DNA from: Flavobacteriales bacterium
GTDB lineage: Bacteria; Bacteroidota; Bacteroidia; Flavobacteriales_E; Vicingaceae
NCBI GenBank assembly: GCA_016763135.1
Contig: JAESUI010000311.1
Span: forward strand, 1-5,592
Length of the DNA stretch: 5,592 bases
Reading direction: 5' to 3'
How positions within the stretch are numbered: position 1 is the stretch's first letter; the number at the start of each line of letters is the position of its first letter. The position numbers and the translations under genes were made by a program. Below the pieces are notes generated by a model. It did not search any database. It worked only from the letters and a program-made list of their open reading frames with translations, and was not told the origin of the DNA. This document shows, piece after piece, positions 5,359 through 5,592 of this stretch.

Positions 5359-5592
5359 CTATGTCTTGGGTATTCTTCCTATCGCCTCAGGACTGCTGGG
5401 CGCCGTGGCAAGCCAGTGCGGAGACTGACGCATACGCTCAAAGTATGCATTTAGATGGGGGAAAGGTGTCCAATCGAAGGGGATGGCATCCTTAAAAAAT
5501 TCCACATGAATCATTGAATAGTCGGCAAGGGTTAGGTTATCGCCCACCATATACATACGTCCCTCAAGGTGCTTATTGAGCACGGCTGCAAA
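5359..5592 (-). CDS. Glutathione S-transferase, C-terminal part (5' end outside window)
   Basis: The minus-strand frame runs from the right edge to a stop at 5361-5359, giving the last 77 residues; the N-terminal thioredoxin-like half lies beyond the window. The visible part is the alpha-helical C-terminal GST domain. It begins FAAVLNKHLEGRMYMVGDN, then LTLADYSMIHVEFF with the Thr-x-x-Asp N-capping box that is conserved in GST folds, and then FPHLNAYFERMRQSPHW, the usual 'P-x-L-x-x-Y-x-x-R' stretch near the end. GSTs conjugate or reduce electrophiles and peroxides with glutathione, and the C-terminal domain shapes the hydrophobic substrate pocket. The glutathione-binding residues cannot be checked here, so the class is open. 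It is convergent with the exported-protein gene, 114 bp away. Confidence 0.9.
   Translation of the reverse strand, partial: FAAVLNKHLEGRMYMVGDNLTLADYSMIHVEFFKDAIPFDWTPFPHLNAYFERMRQSPHWLATAPSSPEAIGRIPKT

Noticed and set aside
5246..5428. A 60-codon plus-strand frame starting at GTG 5246, immediately after the exported-protein stop, with GAGG 4 bases upstream
   Set aside because: Its last third runs antisense through the GST coding region, the product has no recognisable features, and the spacing of the ribosome site is short. It is most likely a chance frame.
1..5592. CRISPR array, tRNA or rRNA gene
   Set aside because: No regularly spaced repeats, no tRNA-like cloverleaf and no rRNA-like conserved blocks were seen on either strand.

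Overview
The window reads as a chromosomal segment of a Gram-negative bacterium, most likely a gammaproteobacterium and possibly marine. This rests on the protein families (a long-form SelO, a GST, an exported protein with a Sec-type signal) and on moderate base composition. The sequence alone does not fix the genus.

Layout: (1) Positions 2-343 hold the C-terminal end of selO, a protein AMPylase, whose N-terminus lies upstream. (2) Positions 344-762 have no intact gene. They hold a decayed 3' remnant of an IS3-family transposase (orfB) with a nonsense codon and a frameshift. (3) From 763 to 5244 there are six same-strand single genes: a HEAT-repeat protein, an EamA/DMT drug/metabolite exporter (best start is TTG at 1558), a class I SAM methyltransferase, an isochorismatase-like cysteine hydrolase, a YsnE-like GNAT acetyltransferase, and an exported protein of unknown function. 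(4) At the right edge, on the minus strand and convergent, is the C-terminal half of a glutathione S-transferase that runs off the window.

The six middle genes do not form an obvious pathway or a tightly packed operon. Spacers are about 105-170 bp and each gene has its own, mostly weak, ribosome binding site. Most are compact enzymes or transporters acting on small molecules, as is common in accessory gene pools. At least one spacer (2434-2499) has the layout of an integron attC recombination site: the stop codon sits in a core-like motif, followed by nested imperfect inverted repeats. A second spacer (1473-1539) is weaker. The most interesting hypothesis is therefore a degenerate gene-cassette array next to an IS scar. 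It is an inference: most right-hand core sites are poor and no integrase is visible.
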